From Phenylobacterium sp. (GTDB lineage Bacteria > Pseudomonadota > Alphaproteobacteria > Caulobacterales > Caulobacteraceae): a stretch of DNA of 11,721 bases. A program made the translations under genes and the position numbers. Under the pieces are notes generated by a model, which made no database searches, was not told the origin of the DNA, and saw only the letters and a list, made by a program, of their open reading frames with translations. Positions 1 to 6,233 of the stretch are shown here, in pieces (position 1 is the first letter of the stretch; each line of letters opens with the position of its first letter). The DNA lies in contig JAQGIX010000013.1 of assembly GCA_028290925.1 (NCBI GenBank), forward strand, positions 1-11,721, given 5' to 3'.

Positions 1-429
1 GCGGAGTCACGCAACCAGCACGGCTGGACGACCCTGGGCGACGTGGGCTGGCTGGACGAGGAAGGCTACCTCTACCTCACCGACCGCAAGAGCTTCATGA
101 TCATCTCCGGCGGGGTGAACATCTATCCGCAGGAGATCGAGAACCTGCTGATCACCCATCCCAAGGTGGCCGACGCCGCGGTGGTCGGCGCGCCGGACGA
201 GGAAATGGGCGAGAAGGTGGTGGCCGTGATCCAGCCGGCCAACTGGGAGGCGAACCACGAGGAGCTCCGCGCCGAGCTGATGGCCTACACGCGCCAGAAC
301 CTCAGCCACGTGAAAGCCCCGCGGGTCATCGACTTCATGAAGGAGCTGCCCAGGCACGCCACCGGCAAGCTCTACAAGCGCCTGCTGCGCGACGCCTACT
401 GGGGCAAGGACGGCGCGCGGATCGCCTGA
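1..429 (+). CDS. Acyl-CoA synthetase (AMP-forming), C-terminal part only
   Basis: This is the 3' end of an ANL-superfamily AMP-forming acyl-CoA ligase. The frame is open from base 1, so the start and most of the N-terminal adenylation domain lie outside the window; 142 codons are present. The family activates a carboxylic acid with ATP to an acyl-AMP and then transfers it to CoA. Visible motifs are the GDVGWLDEEGYLYLTDRK block (the hinge and start of the C-terminal domain), SGGVNIYPQEIE, and the terminal TGK at codons 121-123, whose Lys is the catalytic lysine of the adenylation step. The hinge and the lysine look intact. Substrate specificity is set by residues outside the window, so fatty acid, aryl or terpenoid acid cannot be told apart. 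A MaoC hydratase follows 74 nt downstream on the same strand, which suits beta-oxidation-like chemistry. The family call is secure; the substrate is unknown. Confidence 0.93.
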   Translation, partial: AESRNQHGWTTLGDVGWLDEEGYLYLTDRKSFMIISGGVNIYPQEIENLLITHPKVADAAVVGAPDEEMGEKVVAVIQPANWEANHEELRAELMAYTRQNLSHVKAPRVIDFMKELPRHATGKLYKRLLRDAYWGKDGARIA

Positions 430-439
430 AGGCGGCCGC

Positions 440-467
440 TTGCCGGCCCCTGCGCCCGTGCTAGAGG
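440..467 (+). promoter_or_regulatory. Candidate sigma-73-type promoter for the MaoC gene
   Basis: TTGCCGG (440-446) and GCTAGAGG (460-467) are separated by 13 nt. This resembles the Caulobacter housekeeping pattern TTGaCgS, 10-14 nt, GCTANAWC, with 6 of 7 and 6 of 8 positions matching. It lies in the gap between the acyl-CoA synthetase and MaoC genes, about 37 nt before the MaoC start. If real, MaoC can be transcribed independently of the ligase. The match was found by eye and is unsupported by any expression data. Confidence 0.35.
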
Positions 468-503
468 TCGAAGCCTGATCCAAGAATTGGTGGGAGCGAA
501 ACG

Positions 504-953
504 ATGAACCCTGTGGAGATCAAGGACCTGCCCGGCCTGGTGGGCCAGGAGGTGGGCGTCTCGGACTGGCTGCTGGTCGACCAGGACCGCGTCAACAAGT
601 TCGCCGACGCCACGGGCGATCACCAGTGGATCCACGTCGACGTCGAGCGCGCCACCCGCGAGATCGGCGGCCCGATCGCCCACGGCTACCTGACCCTGTC
701 GCTGATCCCGTTCCTGTCGTCGGGCATGCTGCCGATCAAGGGCGTCACCCGCGGCATCAACTACGGCTCCGACAAGGTGCGCTTCATCAACATGGTGCGG
801 GTCGGCAAGCGGGTGCGCCTGCGCCAGAAGCTGATCGGCGCCGAGCCGAAGGCCGGCGGCATGCAGCTGAAGAACGAGTGCACCATCGAGATCGAAGGCG
901 AGAACAAGCCCGCCTGCGTCGCTGAGACCATCTCGGTGGTCTACGGGGGATAA
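504..953 (+). CDS. MaoC-family dehydratase / (R)-specific enoyl-CoA hydratase-like protein
   Basis: A 149-residue single hot-dog-fold protein. The family adds water reversibly across the double bond of enoyl-CoA thioesters to give (R)-3-hydroxyacyl-CoA; some members have other thioester roles. The hydratase signature is visible as FADATGDHQWIHVD at residues 33-46, giving the expected catalytic pair Asp39 and His44, followed by GGPIAHGYLTLSL at 55-67. Length is typical of single-domain members, which dimerise. The ATG at 504 has a good Shine-Dalgarno sequence (GGGAG at 492-496). No signal peptide or membrane segment is seen, so it should be cytosolic. It follows an acyl-CoA synthetase gene by 74 nt and faces the convergent protease gene. 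The exact substrate is not determined by the sequence. Confidence 0.93.
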   Translation: MNPVEIKDLPGLVGQEVGVSDWLLVDQDRVNKFADATGDHQWIHVDVERATREIGGPIAHGYLTLSLIPFLSSGMLPIKGVTRGINYGSDKVRFINMVRVGKRVRLRQKLIGAEPKAGGMQLKNECTIEIEGENKPACVAETISVVYGG

Positions 954-956
954 TCC

Positions 957-974
957 CCTCCCCCTGAGGGGAGG
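957..974. terminator. Candidate bidirectional terminator hairpin between convergent genes
   Basis: The arms CCTCCCC (957-963) and GGGGAGG (968-974) form a 7-bp stem around a 4-nt loop. It sits in the 26-nt gap between the MaoC stop (953) and the protease stop (980), where the two transcripts converge. There is no clear T-tract on either side, so intrinsic termination is not certain. Confidence 0.4.
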
Positions 975-979
975 TCCGT

Positions 980-1807
980 TCAGTCCGCGCGGGCGGCTTC
1001 CTCGGCCGAGGCCGCCTTGGCCCCCGTCATCGGGGATTCGCTCGCCACCATCGTCACCGGAGACGCCGGGTTGTCGATCCGCGCCAGGGTCTCGCGGATG
1101 AACTTGGCGTGGGTGACGATGCCGATCTCCAGCCGCTCGTTGTTCAGCTCCACCTGCTGGGTGAGCAGGCCGGCGATGAACTCCGGCGCCGCCGCGCCGG
1201 CCGCCGCGCGGCGGTGGTCCTGGTCGGTCATGAACACCGGCCCGCCAGAATTGCCCGGGAACACCGCGAAATCCAGCAGGAAGGTCGGGAAGATCTTGGC
1301 CGGGGCCACCGGATAGGAGGCGACGCGGCCCGCGCGCAGGATCGGGAAGCCCGCCTGGTTGGCGGCCAGGCCCCGCGGGAAGCCCAGCGCCATCATCTCG
1401 TCGCCGGCCCCCACCTGGTAGCTCGTGAAGGTGTCGTCGCTGGCCAGGTAGGCCTGGGGGATCGCCGCCTTGGCGAACTCCGGCGGGGCGGTGATGACCA
1501 GGGCCGCGACGTCGCGCGACGGATGGTGGGTCCACAGCTCGTGGCCGCTGGCGTCGCGGATGCGCACCGGGGTGGGCGAATAGTTCCAGCTGCCGTCGGT
1601 GTTCTCGATGCGGAAGCCGATCTTCGCGGTGGACCCGGGCATGCCCTGCAGCACGTGGTTGGCCGTGACCAGCACCGTGCGGGGCGTCCCGTCCGGGCCG
1701 GGATCGGAGATCAGGAATCCGGTGCCGACCGTACGCGTGCCGTTGCCGAGCGGCTGCTCGAGCTGCACGGTCGCGTGCATCAGGTCGACAGCCAGATCGA
1801 TCGCCAT
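980..1807 (-). CDS. Trypsin-like serine protease, predicted cytosolic
   Basis: A 275-residue protein with the chymotrypsin/trypsin-fold catalytic triad: His51 in VTANHVLQG, Asp99 in HPSRDVAAL, and Ser187 in FPGNSGGPV, whose preceding Gly belongs to the oxyanion hole. The GTGFLIS segment (28-34) is the usual first-barrel strand of HtrA-like and other bacterial trypsin-like peptidases. No PDZ domain follows: the last 85 residues are a short helical tail ending in an Ala/Glu-rich segment. No signal peptide or transmembrane helix is visible at the N terminus (MAIDLAVDLMHATVQ), so the product appears cytosolic, unlike classical DegP/HtrA proteins. The ATG at 1807 is preceded by GGGGAA at 4 nt (plus-strand 1812-1817). 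The gene diverges from the oligopeptidase gene across 178 nt. Substrate unknown; peptidase activity is inferred from the intact triad. Confidence 0.85.
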   Translation of the reverse strand: MAIDLAVDLMHATVQLEQPLGNGTRTVGTGFLISDPGPDGTPRTVLVTANHVLQGMPGSTAKIGFRIENTDGSWNYSPTPVRIRDASGHELWTHHPSRDVAALVITAPPEFAKAAIPQAYLASDDTFTSYQVGAGDEMMALGFPRGLAANQAGFPILRAGRVASYPVAPAKIFPTFLLDFAVFPGNSGGPVFMTDQDHRRAAAGAAAPEFIAGLLTQQVELNNERLEIGIVTHAKFIRETLARIDNPASPVTMVASESPMTGAKAASAEEAARAD

Positions 1808-1985
1808 GGCATTCCCCGACTAGATTTCGACTAAGACCCTTCGCGTCTTCGCGCGATCTCGATGCGGGGAGTTGGTCAGAGTCCCCGGCGGGCGCCAAGG
1901 CGACAGCTTGTCCGTGCGCCTAAACGACGCGTCCGGGAACGCGCGCCGCTTGAGCGCCGACGGCGAGCGGCGCATGTAGCCGCCC
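1808..1985. promoter_or_regulatory. Divergent intergenic region between protease and oligopeptidase genes
   Basis: These 178 nt must hold the promoters for the minus-strand protease and the plus-strand S9 peptidase. I saw no convincing -35/-10 pair and no strong inverted repeat. A 74-codon minus-strand frame overlaps it (1820-2044), but that frame has no recognisable domain and runs into the S9 gene, so I treat it as non-coding. Confidence 0.4.
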
Positions 1986-4097
1986 ATGAACCTACCGGTC
2001 AGCCTGCCCGCCCCGCCCCGCGCGCGCAAAGATCCCAAGCGCATCGAACAGCTCGGCCGCGTTCGCGTCGACGACTACGCCTGGATGAAGGACGAGGCCT
2101 GGCAGCAGGTGCTGCGCGACCCCAAGGCCCTGCGCGCTGACGTGCGCGAGCACCTCACGGCGGAGAACGCCTACACCAAGGCCCTGCTGGCCGGCACCGA
2201 GGCCCTGCAGGCGCAGTTGTTCGACGAGATGAAGGGCCGCATCAAGCAGGACGACGCCTCGGTTCCGGTCCCCGACGGGCCGTGGGAATACGCCGCCCGC
2301 TACGAGATGGGCGCGCAGCATCCGCGCCATGTGCGCGCCCCCCGCGGCGGCGGGCCTGAGGAGCTGCTGCTGGACGAAGAGGCCATGGCCAAGGGCAAGG
2401 CCTATTTCCACGTCGGCGCGGCGAGCCACAGTCCCGACCACGCCCTCTACGCCTGGGCCGCCGATGAGCAGGGCTCGGAGTACTACACGATCCGGGTGAA
2501 GGACCTGGGCAGCGGCCAGGAGATCGGCGCCCCGATCGAGAGCGCCTACGGCGACTTCGCCTTCTCGCCGGACAGCCAGTGGATCTTCTGGATCTGGCGC
2601 GACGAGAACGCCCGTCCCGCCAAGGTCTTCCGCCGGCCGGCCCGTCCCAGCACGGAAGGGGGCGGCGAGGATGTGCTGGTCTACGAGGAGCTGGACGACG
2701 GCATGTTCCTGGGCGTCGGGGTGGCTTCCGACGACAGCTGCATCCTGATCCACGTGGGCAACCAGGAGACCACCGAGCTGTGGCTGATCCCGGCGGCCGA
2801 TCCGACCGCCGAGCCGGTCGTCGCCGAGCCGCGCCGGGTGGGCGTGAAGTACGAGCTCGACCACTGGACCGACCGCTGGGTGATCCGCACCAACGACGAC
2901 GGCGCGGTGGACTTCAAACTCAGCGTCTCCGACGCCGCGGTTCCCAGCAAGGCGACCTGGCGCGACTGGGTGATGCATCGGCCGGGCCAGTACATCACCG
3001 GCTTCGCGGCCTACGCCGGCCATCTGGTGCGGGCCGAGCGGGTCGAGGCGCTGGACCGGCTGGTGGTCACCACCCGCCACGGCGAGGAGCACATCGTCGC
3101 CTTCGCCGAGGAGGCCTACGCCCTCACGCTGGAGGACGGCTACGAATACGCGACCACGACGAGCCGTTTCGTCTACCAGTCGCCGACCACGCCGCGGCAA
3201 TGGTTCGACTACGACCTGGCCACCCGCGAGCGGACGCTGCGCAAGACCCAGGAAATCCCTTCCGGCCACGACCCGGCCCGCTACATCGCCCGACGGATCT
3301 TCGCTCCAGCGCAGGACGGCGAGCTGGTCCCGATCACCCTGCTGATGCTGAAGGACACGCCGCGCGACGGCTCCGCGCCGGTGATGCTCTATGGCTACGG
3401 CGCCTACGGCCACGCCATGGAGCCCAGCTTCTCGATCCGCAACCTCAGCCTGGTCGACCGCGGCTGGATCTGGGCGGTGGCCCACATCCGCGGCGGCTCG
3501 GACAAGGGCTGGGGCTGGTTCCTGGACGGCCGCAAGGCCAAGAAACCCAACAGCTTCAACGACTTCATCGCCAGCGCCGAGCACCTGATCGCCGAGGGCT
3601 ATGCCACCCAGGGCCAGATCGCGGCCTATGGCGGCTCGGCCGGCGGCATGCTGATGGGCGCGGTCGCCAACCTCAGGCCCGACCTCTGGGGCGCGATCAT
3701 CGCCGCCGTGCCGTTCGTCGACGTGCTGAACACCATGAGCGACACCTCCCTGCCGCTGACCCCGCCGGAGTGGCCGGAGTGGGGCAATCCGCTCGAGGAC
3801 GCCGAAGCCTACGACCTGATCGCCGGCTACAGCCCCTATGACCAGGTGAGCGCCCAGGCCTATCCGCCGGTGCTGGCGACCGGCGGCCTGTCGGATCCGC
3901 GGGTGACCTATTGGGAGCCGGCCAAGTGGGTCGCCAAACTGCGCGAATTCTCGACGGGCGAGGCCCCGATGTTGCTCAAGATCAACATGGAGGCCGGCCA
4001 CGGCGGCGCCTCGGGCCGTTTCGACTTCCTCAAGGAGATCGCCCTCGACTACGCTTTCGCCGTGTGGGCCATGGAGCGGGGCTGGCGGGCGGCATGA
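1986..4097 (+). CDS. S9 family peptidase, oligopeptidase B type
   Basis: A 703-residue serine oligopeptidase of the prolyl oligopeptidase family, closest by motif to oligopeptidase B, which cuts short peptides after Arg or Lys. An N-terminal extension and beta-propeller cover roughly residues 1-415, and an alpha/beta-hydrolase domain follows. Landmarks are GYGAYG (470-475), the HIRGGSDKG segment, the nucleophile Ser551 in AYGGSAGGM, Asp637 in GGLSDPRV, and His672 in EAGHGG. These correspond to Ser532, Asp617 and His652 of the E. coli enzyme. No signal peptide is seen, so it should be cytosolic. The ATG at 1986 is the first possible start because an in-frame TAG lies at 1977; its Shine-Dalgarno is weak. 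In the S1-pocket segment (PEWPEWGNP), Glu595 is kept, but the residue matching E. coli Glu578 is Pro597, so basic-residue specificity may be altered. The stop overlaps the next start as ATGA. Confidence 0.92.
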   Translation: MNLPVSLPAPPRARKDPKRIEQLGRVRVDDYAWMKDEAWQQVLRDPKALRADVREHLTAENAYTKALLAGTEALQAQLFDEMKGRIKQDDASVPVPDGPWEYAARYEMGAQHPRHVRAPRGGGPEELLLDEEAMAKGKAYFHVGAASHSPDHALYAWAADEQGSEYYTIRVKDLGSGQEIGAPIESAYGDFAFSPDSQWIFWIWRDENARPAKVFRRPARPSTEGGGEDVLVYEELDDGMFLGVGVASDDSCILIHVGNQETTELWLIPAADPTAEPVVAEPRRVGVKYELDHWTDRWVIRTNDDGAVDFKLSVSDAAVPSKATWRDWVMHRPGQYITGFAAYAGHLVRAERVEALDRLVVTTRHGEEHIVAFAEEAYALTLEDGYEYATTTSRFVYQSPTTPRQWFDYDLATRERTLRKTQEIPSGHDPARYIARRIFAPAQDGELVPITLLMLKDTPRDGSAPVMLYGYGAYGHAMEPSFSIRNLSLVDRGWIWAVAHIRGGSDKGWGWFLDGRKAKKPNSFNDFIASAEHLIAEGYATQGQIAAYGGSAGGMLMGAVANLRPDLWGAIIAAVPFVDVLNTMSDTSLPLTPPEWPEWGNPLEDAEAYDLIAGYSPYDQVSAQAYPPVLATGGLSDPRVTYWEPAKWVAKLREFSTGEAPMLLKINMEAGHGGASGRFDFLKEIALDYAFAVWAMERGWRAA

Positions 4098-4633
4098 TCA
4101 TCCGGGCGGCGACGGCGGACGACGCGGACGCACTGGCGGCGATCTACGGCCACCACGTGCTGACCGGCTTCGGCACCTTCGAGACCGTGCCCCCCGACGC
4201 CGGCTGGATGGATGGACGCCGGCGCGAGGTGCAGGGCTTCGGCCTGCCCTTCCTGGTCGCCGAGGAGGCGGGCCGGGTGCTGGGCTACGCCTATGCCGGC
4301 CCGTTCCGGCCGCGCCCCGGCTATCGCTTCACAGTGGAGGACAGCGTCTATGTGGCGCCGGACGCCATCGGCAAGGGCGTCGGCCGCGCCGTGTTGACGC
4401 CGGTGCTCGCCGCCTGCGAGGCGCTGGGCCTGCGCCAGGTGGTTGCGGTGATCGGGGATTCCCAGAACGCGGCCTCCATCGGCCTGCACAGGTCGCTGGG
4501 CTTCGAGCACGCCGGCGTCGGCAAAAGCTTCGGCTTCAAGCACGGTCGCTGGGTCGACATCGTCTGGATGCAGAAGGCCCTGAACGGCGGCGATGCACGC
4601 CTGCCGGACGCGCCGGGCGTCAACGTCGCCTGA
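4094..4633 (+). CDS. GNAT N-acetyltransferase, phosphinothricin/methionine-sulfoximine acetyltransferase type
   Basis: A 179-residue GNAT protein that would transfer acetyl from acetyl-CoA to an amino group. The acetyl-CoA pyrophosphate loop is AIGKGVGRAV (91-100). Features of the Pat/bar-like subgroup are RFTVEDSVYV (78-87), the GDSQNAASIGLHRSLGF block (121-137), and the terminal GFKHGRWVDIVWMQK (147-161). The family acetylates phosphinothricin, methionine sulfoximine or related amino acids; chromosomal copies often have broad or unknown natural substrates. About 18 extra residues follow the conserved end. The start ATG at 4094 overlaps the oligopeptidase stop in an ATGA arrangement, so the two are almost certainly co-transcribed and translationally coupled. 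Cytosolic. A drug-resistance role should not be assumed. Confidence 0.9.
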   Translation: MIIRAATADDADALAAIYGHHVLTGFGTFETVPPDAGWMDGRRREVQGFGLPFLVAEEAGRVLGYAYAGPFRPRPGYRFTVEDSVYVAPDAIGKGVGRAVLTPVLAACEALGLRQVVAVIGDSQNAASIGLHRSLGFEHAGVGKSFGFKHGRWVDIVWMQKALNGGDARLPDAPGVNVA

Positions 4634-4656
4634 GCGGCCGGCGCCTGGCCGGCCGC
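4634..4656 (+). terminator. GC-rich hairpin after the GNAT gene
   Basis: The perfect 9-bp arms GCGGCCGGC (4634-4642) and GCCGGCCGC (4648-4656) enclose a 5-nt loop, beginning directly after the GNAT stop codon. It probably ends the oligopeptidase-GNAT transcript. There is no run of T after it, so it may be a weak or Rho-assisted terminator, or only an mRNA-stabilising stem. Confidence 0.55.
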
Positions 4657-4667
4657 CAGTATGTCAC

Positions 4668-4693
4668 TTGTGGCGTAACACCGTTGCGATACC
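4668..4693 (+). promoter_or_regulatory. Candidate sigma-73-type promoter for the TPR-oxygenase gene
   Basis: TTGTGGC (4668-4674) and GCGATACC (4686-4693), 11 nt apart, partly match the Caulobacter housekeeping pattern (TTGaCgS and GCTANAWC). They lie just after the GNAT hairpin and 33 nt before the TTG start, where a promoter for the next gene is expected. The -35 match is modest. Confidence 0.3.
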
Positions 4694-4714
4694 GTCCCGG
4701 GTGCGTCTTGAACC

Positions 4715-4720
4715 GGGGAG
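4715..4720 (+). promoter_or_regulatory. Ribosome binding site that fixes a TTG start
   Basis: GGGGAG lies 6 nt before the TTG at 4727. No in-frame ATG or GTG has comparable support nearby, so this site is the main reason for choosing TTG as the start of the TPR-oxygenase gene. Confidence 0.65.
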
Positions 4721-4726
4721 CCAGGC

Positions 4727-6226
4727 TTGTCGTCAGCGAACCCGCTCGACCGGGCCAACGCCCTGCTTGGCGAGGGCCGCGCCGCCGAGGCGCTGCAGCT
4801 GACCGAACCGCTGGCCACGGCGCCCGATGCTCCGCACGCGGCGCTCTCCACCCACGCCGCGATCCTCAAGGCGCTGCGCCGCCACGAGGAGGCGCTGGCG
4901 TTCAACGAACAGGCGACGCGGCGCTTCGCCACCAGCGGCGTCGCCTGGCACAACCTCGCCGCCACCCTCGGCGACCTCGGCCGCGGCGAGGCTTCGCGGA
5001 CGGCCATCCAGGAGGCGTTCAAGCGCGGCCTCGATGCGCCGCAGAGCTGGAGCGTCTACGCCCGCGCCCTGCTGGCCACCGGCGACATCGACGCGGCCGA
5101 GCGGGCCTATGGGGAGTCCCTCAAGCGCGCGCCGGGCGAGGTCGAGGTGGCGACGGAGTTCGCCAACATCGTGTGGATGCGCCACGGCGATGCGGCCGCC
5201 GCCCAGGCCGTGCTCGACGCCGCCTTCCTGGGCGGCGGCGCGCCGGGGCCGCTGCTGCTGGCCAAGGCCAAGCTGATGGACGCGGCCGGCGACCCGACGG
5301 GCGGCGCGCGCTTCCTGGCCCTGGCGGTCGATCGCATGCCGGGCGACATCCACGTGCTTCTCGCCGCGGCCCAGGCGGCCGTGGAGACCGCCCAGATCGC
5401 GACCGCCGAGCGCTTCATCGGCCAGGCCCTGGCGTTGGGCGCGGATCGTCCGGAGGTGCTCAACCAGGCGGTCATCGTCCAGCTCGCCGCCGGCCGGCCC
5501 GACGAGGCCCTGGCGACCGCCCGGCGGGGTCTGGCGATCGCGCCCGACGACCCTTCGCTTTGGGGCTGGGCGGCGGCGGCGGCCCGGGCCAGCGGCGATC
5601 CGCTCTACGGCGAGGTCTACGACTATGCGACCATGGTCCGGGCCTACGAGATCGAGACGCCGGCCGGCTGGAGTTCGCTCGCGGACTATCTGGGCGACCT
5701 CGCCCGGGTGCTGCGGGGCATGCACCCCTACGCCCAGCATCCCTTCCACCAGTCGCTGCGCCACGGCAGCCAGACCATGCAGCCGCTGATCGGCGCGGCC
5801 GAGCCGGTGCTGCGGGCCTTCTTCGCGGCGATGGACAAGCCGGTCCGCGAGCACATGGCGTGGCTGGGCCAGGGCGCCGACCCGCTGCGCCGCCGCAACA
5901 GCGGCGCCTACCGCATCGATGACGCCTGGTCGGTCTCGCTGCAGCCGGGCGGCTTCCACAAGGACCATTTCCACCCGCAGGGCTGGCTGTCCTCGGCCTT
6001 CTATGTGGAGACCCCGGATCGGGCGCTGGACGCCGGCGACCGGCAGGGCTGGATCCGCTTCGGCCGCCCGCCCCTCGACCTCGATCCGCCGCTAGAGGCC
6101 GCCCACTACATCCGCCCGCAGCCGGGCCGGCTGGTGCTCTTCCCATCCTACATGTGGCACGGAACCGAGCCGTTCATGACCGACGAGCGGCGCCTGACCA
6201 TCGCCTTCGACGTGGTGCCGGGCTGA
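4727..6226 (+). CDS. TPR protein with C-terminal 2OG-Fe(II) oxygenase domain
   Basis: A 499-residue two-part protein. Residues 1 to about 285 form degenerate tetratricopeptide repeats (helical pairs such as AWHNLAATLGDLGRGEASRTAI and VYARALLATGDIDAAERAY), normally a protein-binding scaffold. Residues from about 300 form a jelly-roll domain of the putative 2OG-Fe(II) oxygenase family, preceded by HPFHQSLRHGSQT, a segment typical of these fusions. Probable iron ligands are His414 and His416 in KDHFHPQGW, with distal His478 in FPSYMWHGTEPF; Arg488 or Arg489 in DERRLTIAFD would bind 2-oxoglutarate. The proximal motif is HxH rather than the classical HxD, as in related proteins of this family. Such enzymes hydroxylate a substrate using O2 and 2-oxoglutarate; here the target may be a protein bound by the repeats. 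No signal peptide. The start is TTG with GGGGAG 6 nt upstream. It converges with the outer-membrane protein gene, 7 nt between stops. Confidence 0.87.
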   Translation: MSSANPLDRANALLGEGRAAEALQLTEPLATAPDAPHAALSTHAAILKALRRHEEALAFNEQATRRFATSGVAWHNLAATLGDLGRGEASRTAIQEAFKRGLDAPQSWSVYARALLATGDIDAAERAYGESLKRAPGEVEVATEFANIVWMRHGDAAAAQAVLDAAFLGGGAPGPLLLAKAKLMDAAGDPTGGARFLALAVDRMPGDIHVLLAAAQAAVETAQIATAERFIGQALALGADRPEVLNQAVIVQLAAGRPDEALATARRGLAIAPDDPSLWGWAAAAARASGDPLYGEVYDYATMVRAYEIETPAGWSSLADYLGDLARVLRGMHPYAQHPFHQSLRHGSQTMQPLIGAAEPVLRAFFAAMDKPVREHMAWLGQGADPLRRRNSGAYRIDDAWSVSLQPGGFHKDHFHPQGWLSSAFYVETPDRALDAGDRQGWIRFGRPPLDLDPPLEAAHYIRPQPGRLVLFPSYMWHGTEPFMTDERRLTIAFDVVPG

Positions 6227-6233
6227 TGCGCCG

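Noticed and set aside
396..1898. 500-codon minus-strand open frame covering the protease and MaoC genes
   Set aside because: Its sequence is Arg/Pro/Gly-rich with no domain. The protease frame within it carries an intact catalytic triad, and MaoC is well supported on the other strand; this is a GC-driven shadow frame.
1820..2044. 74-codon minus-strand frame in the protease/oligopeptidase gap
   Set aside because: No domain, a low-complexity basic composition and overlap with the start of the oligopeptidase gene argue against coding.
1992..4001. 669-codon open frame antisense to the oligopeptidase gene
   Set aside because: It is an exact antisense shadow of a gene with complete family motifs. 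Its composition (many Val, Gly, Leu, His, Asp) is typical of the reverse frame in GC-rich DNA.
4684..5974. Two long frames (plus and minus) of over 410 codons inside the TPR-oxygenase gene
   Set aside because: Both overlap a gene with recognisable repeats and oxygenase motifs. The plus-strand one is Arg/Gly/Ala-rich with no domain, and the minus one is a reverse shadow.
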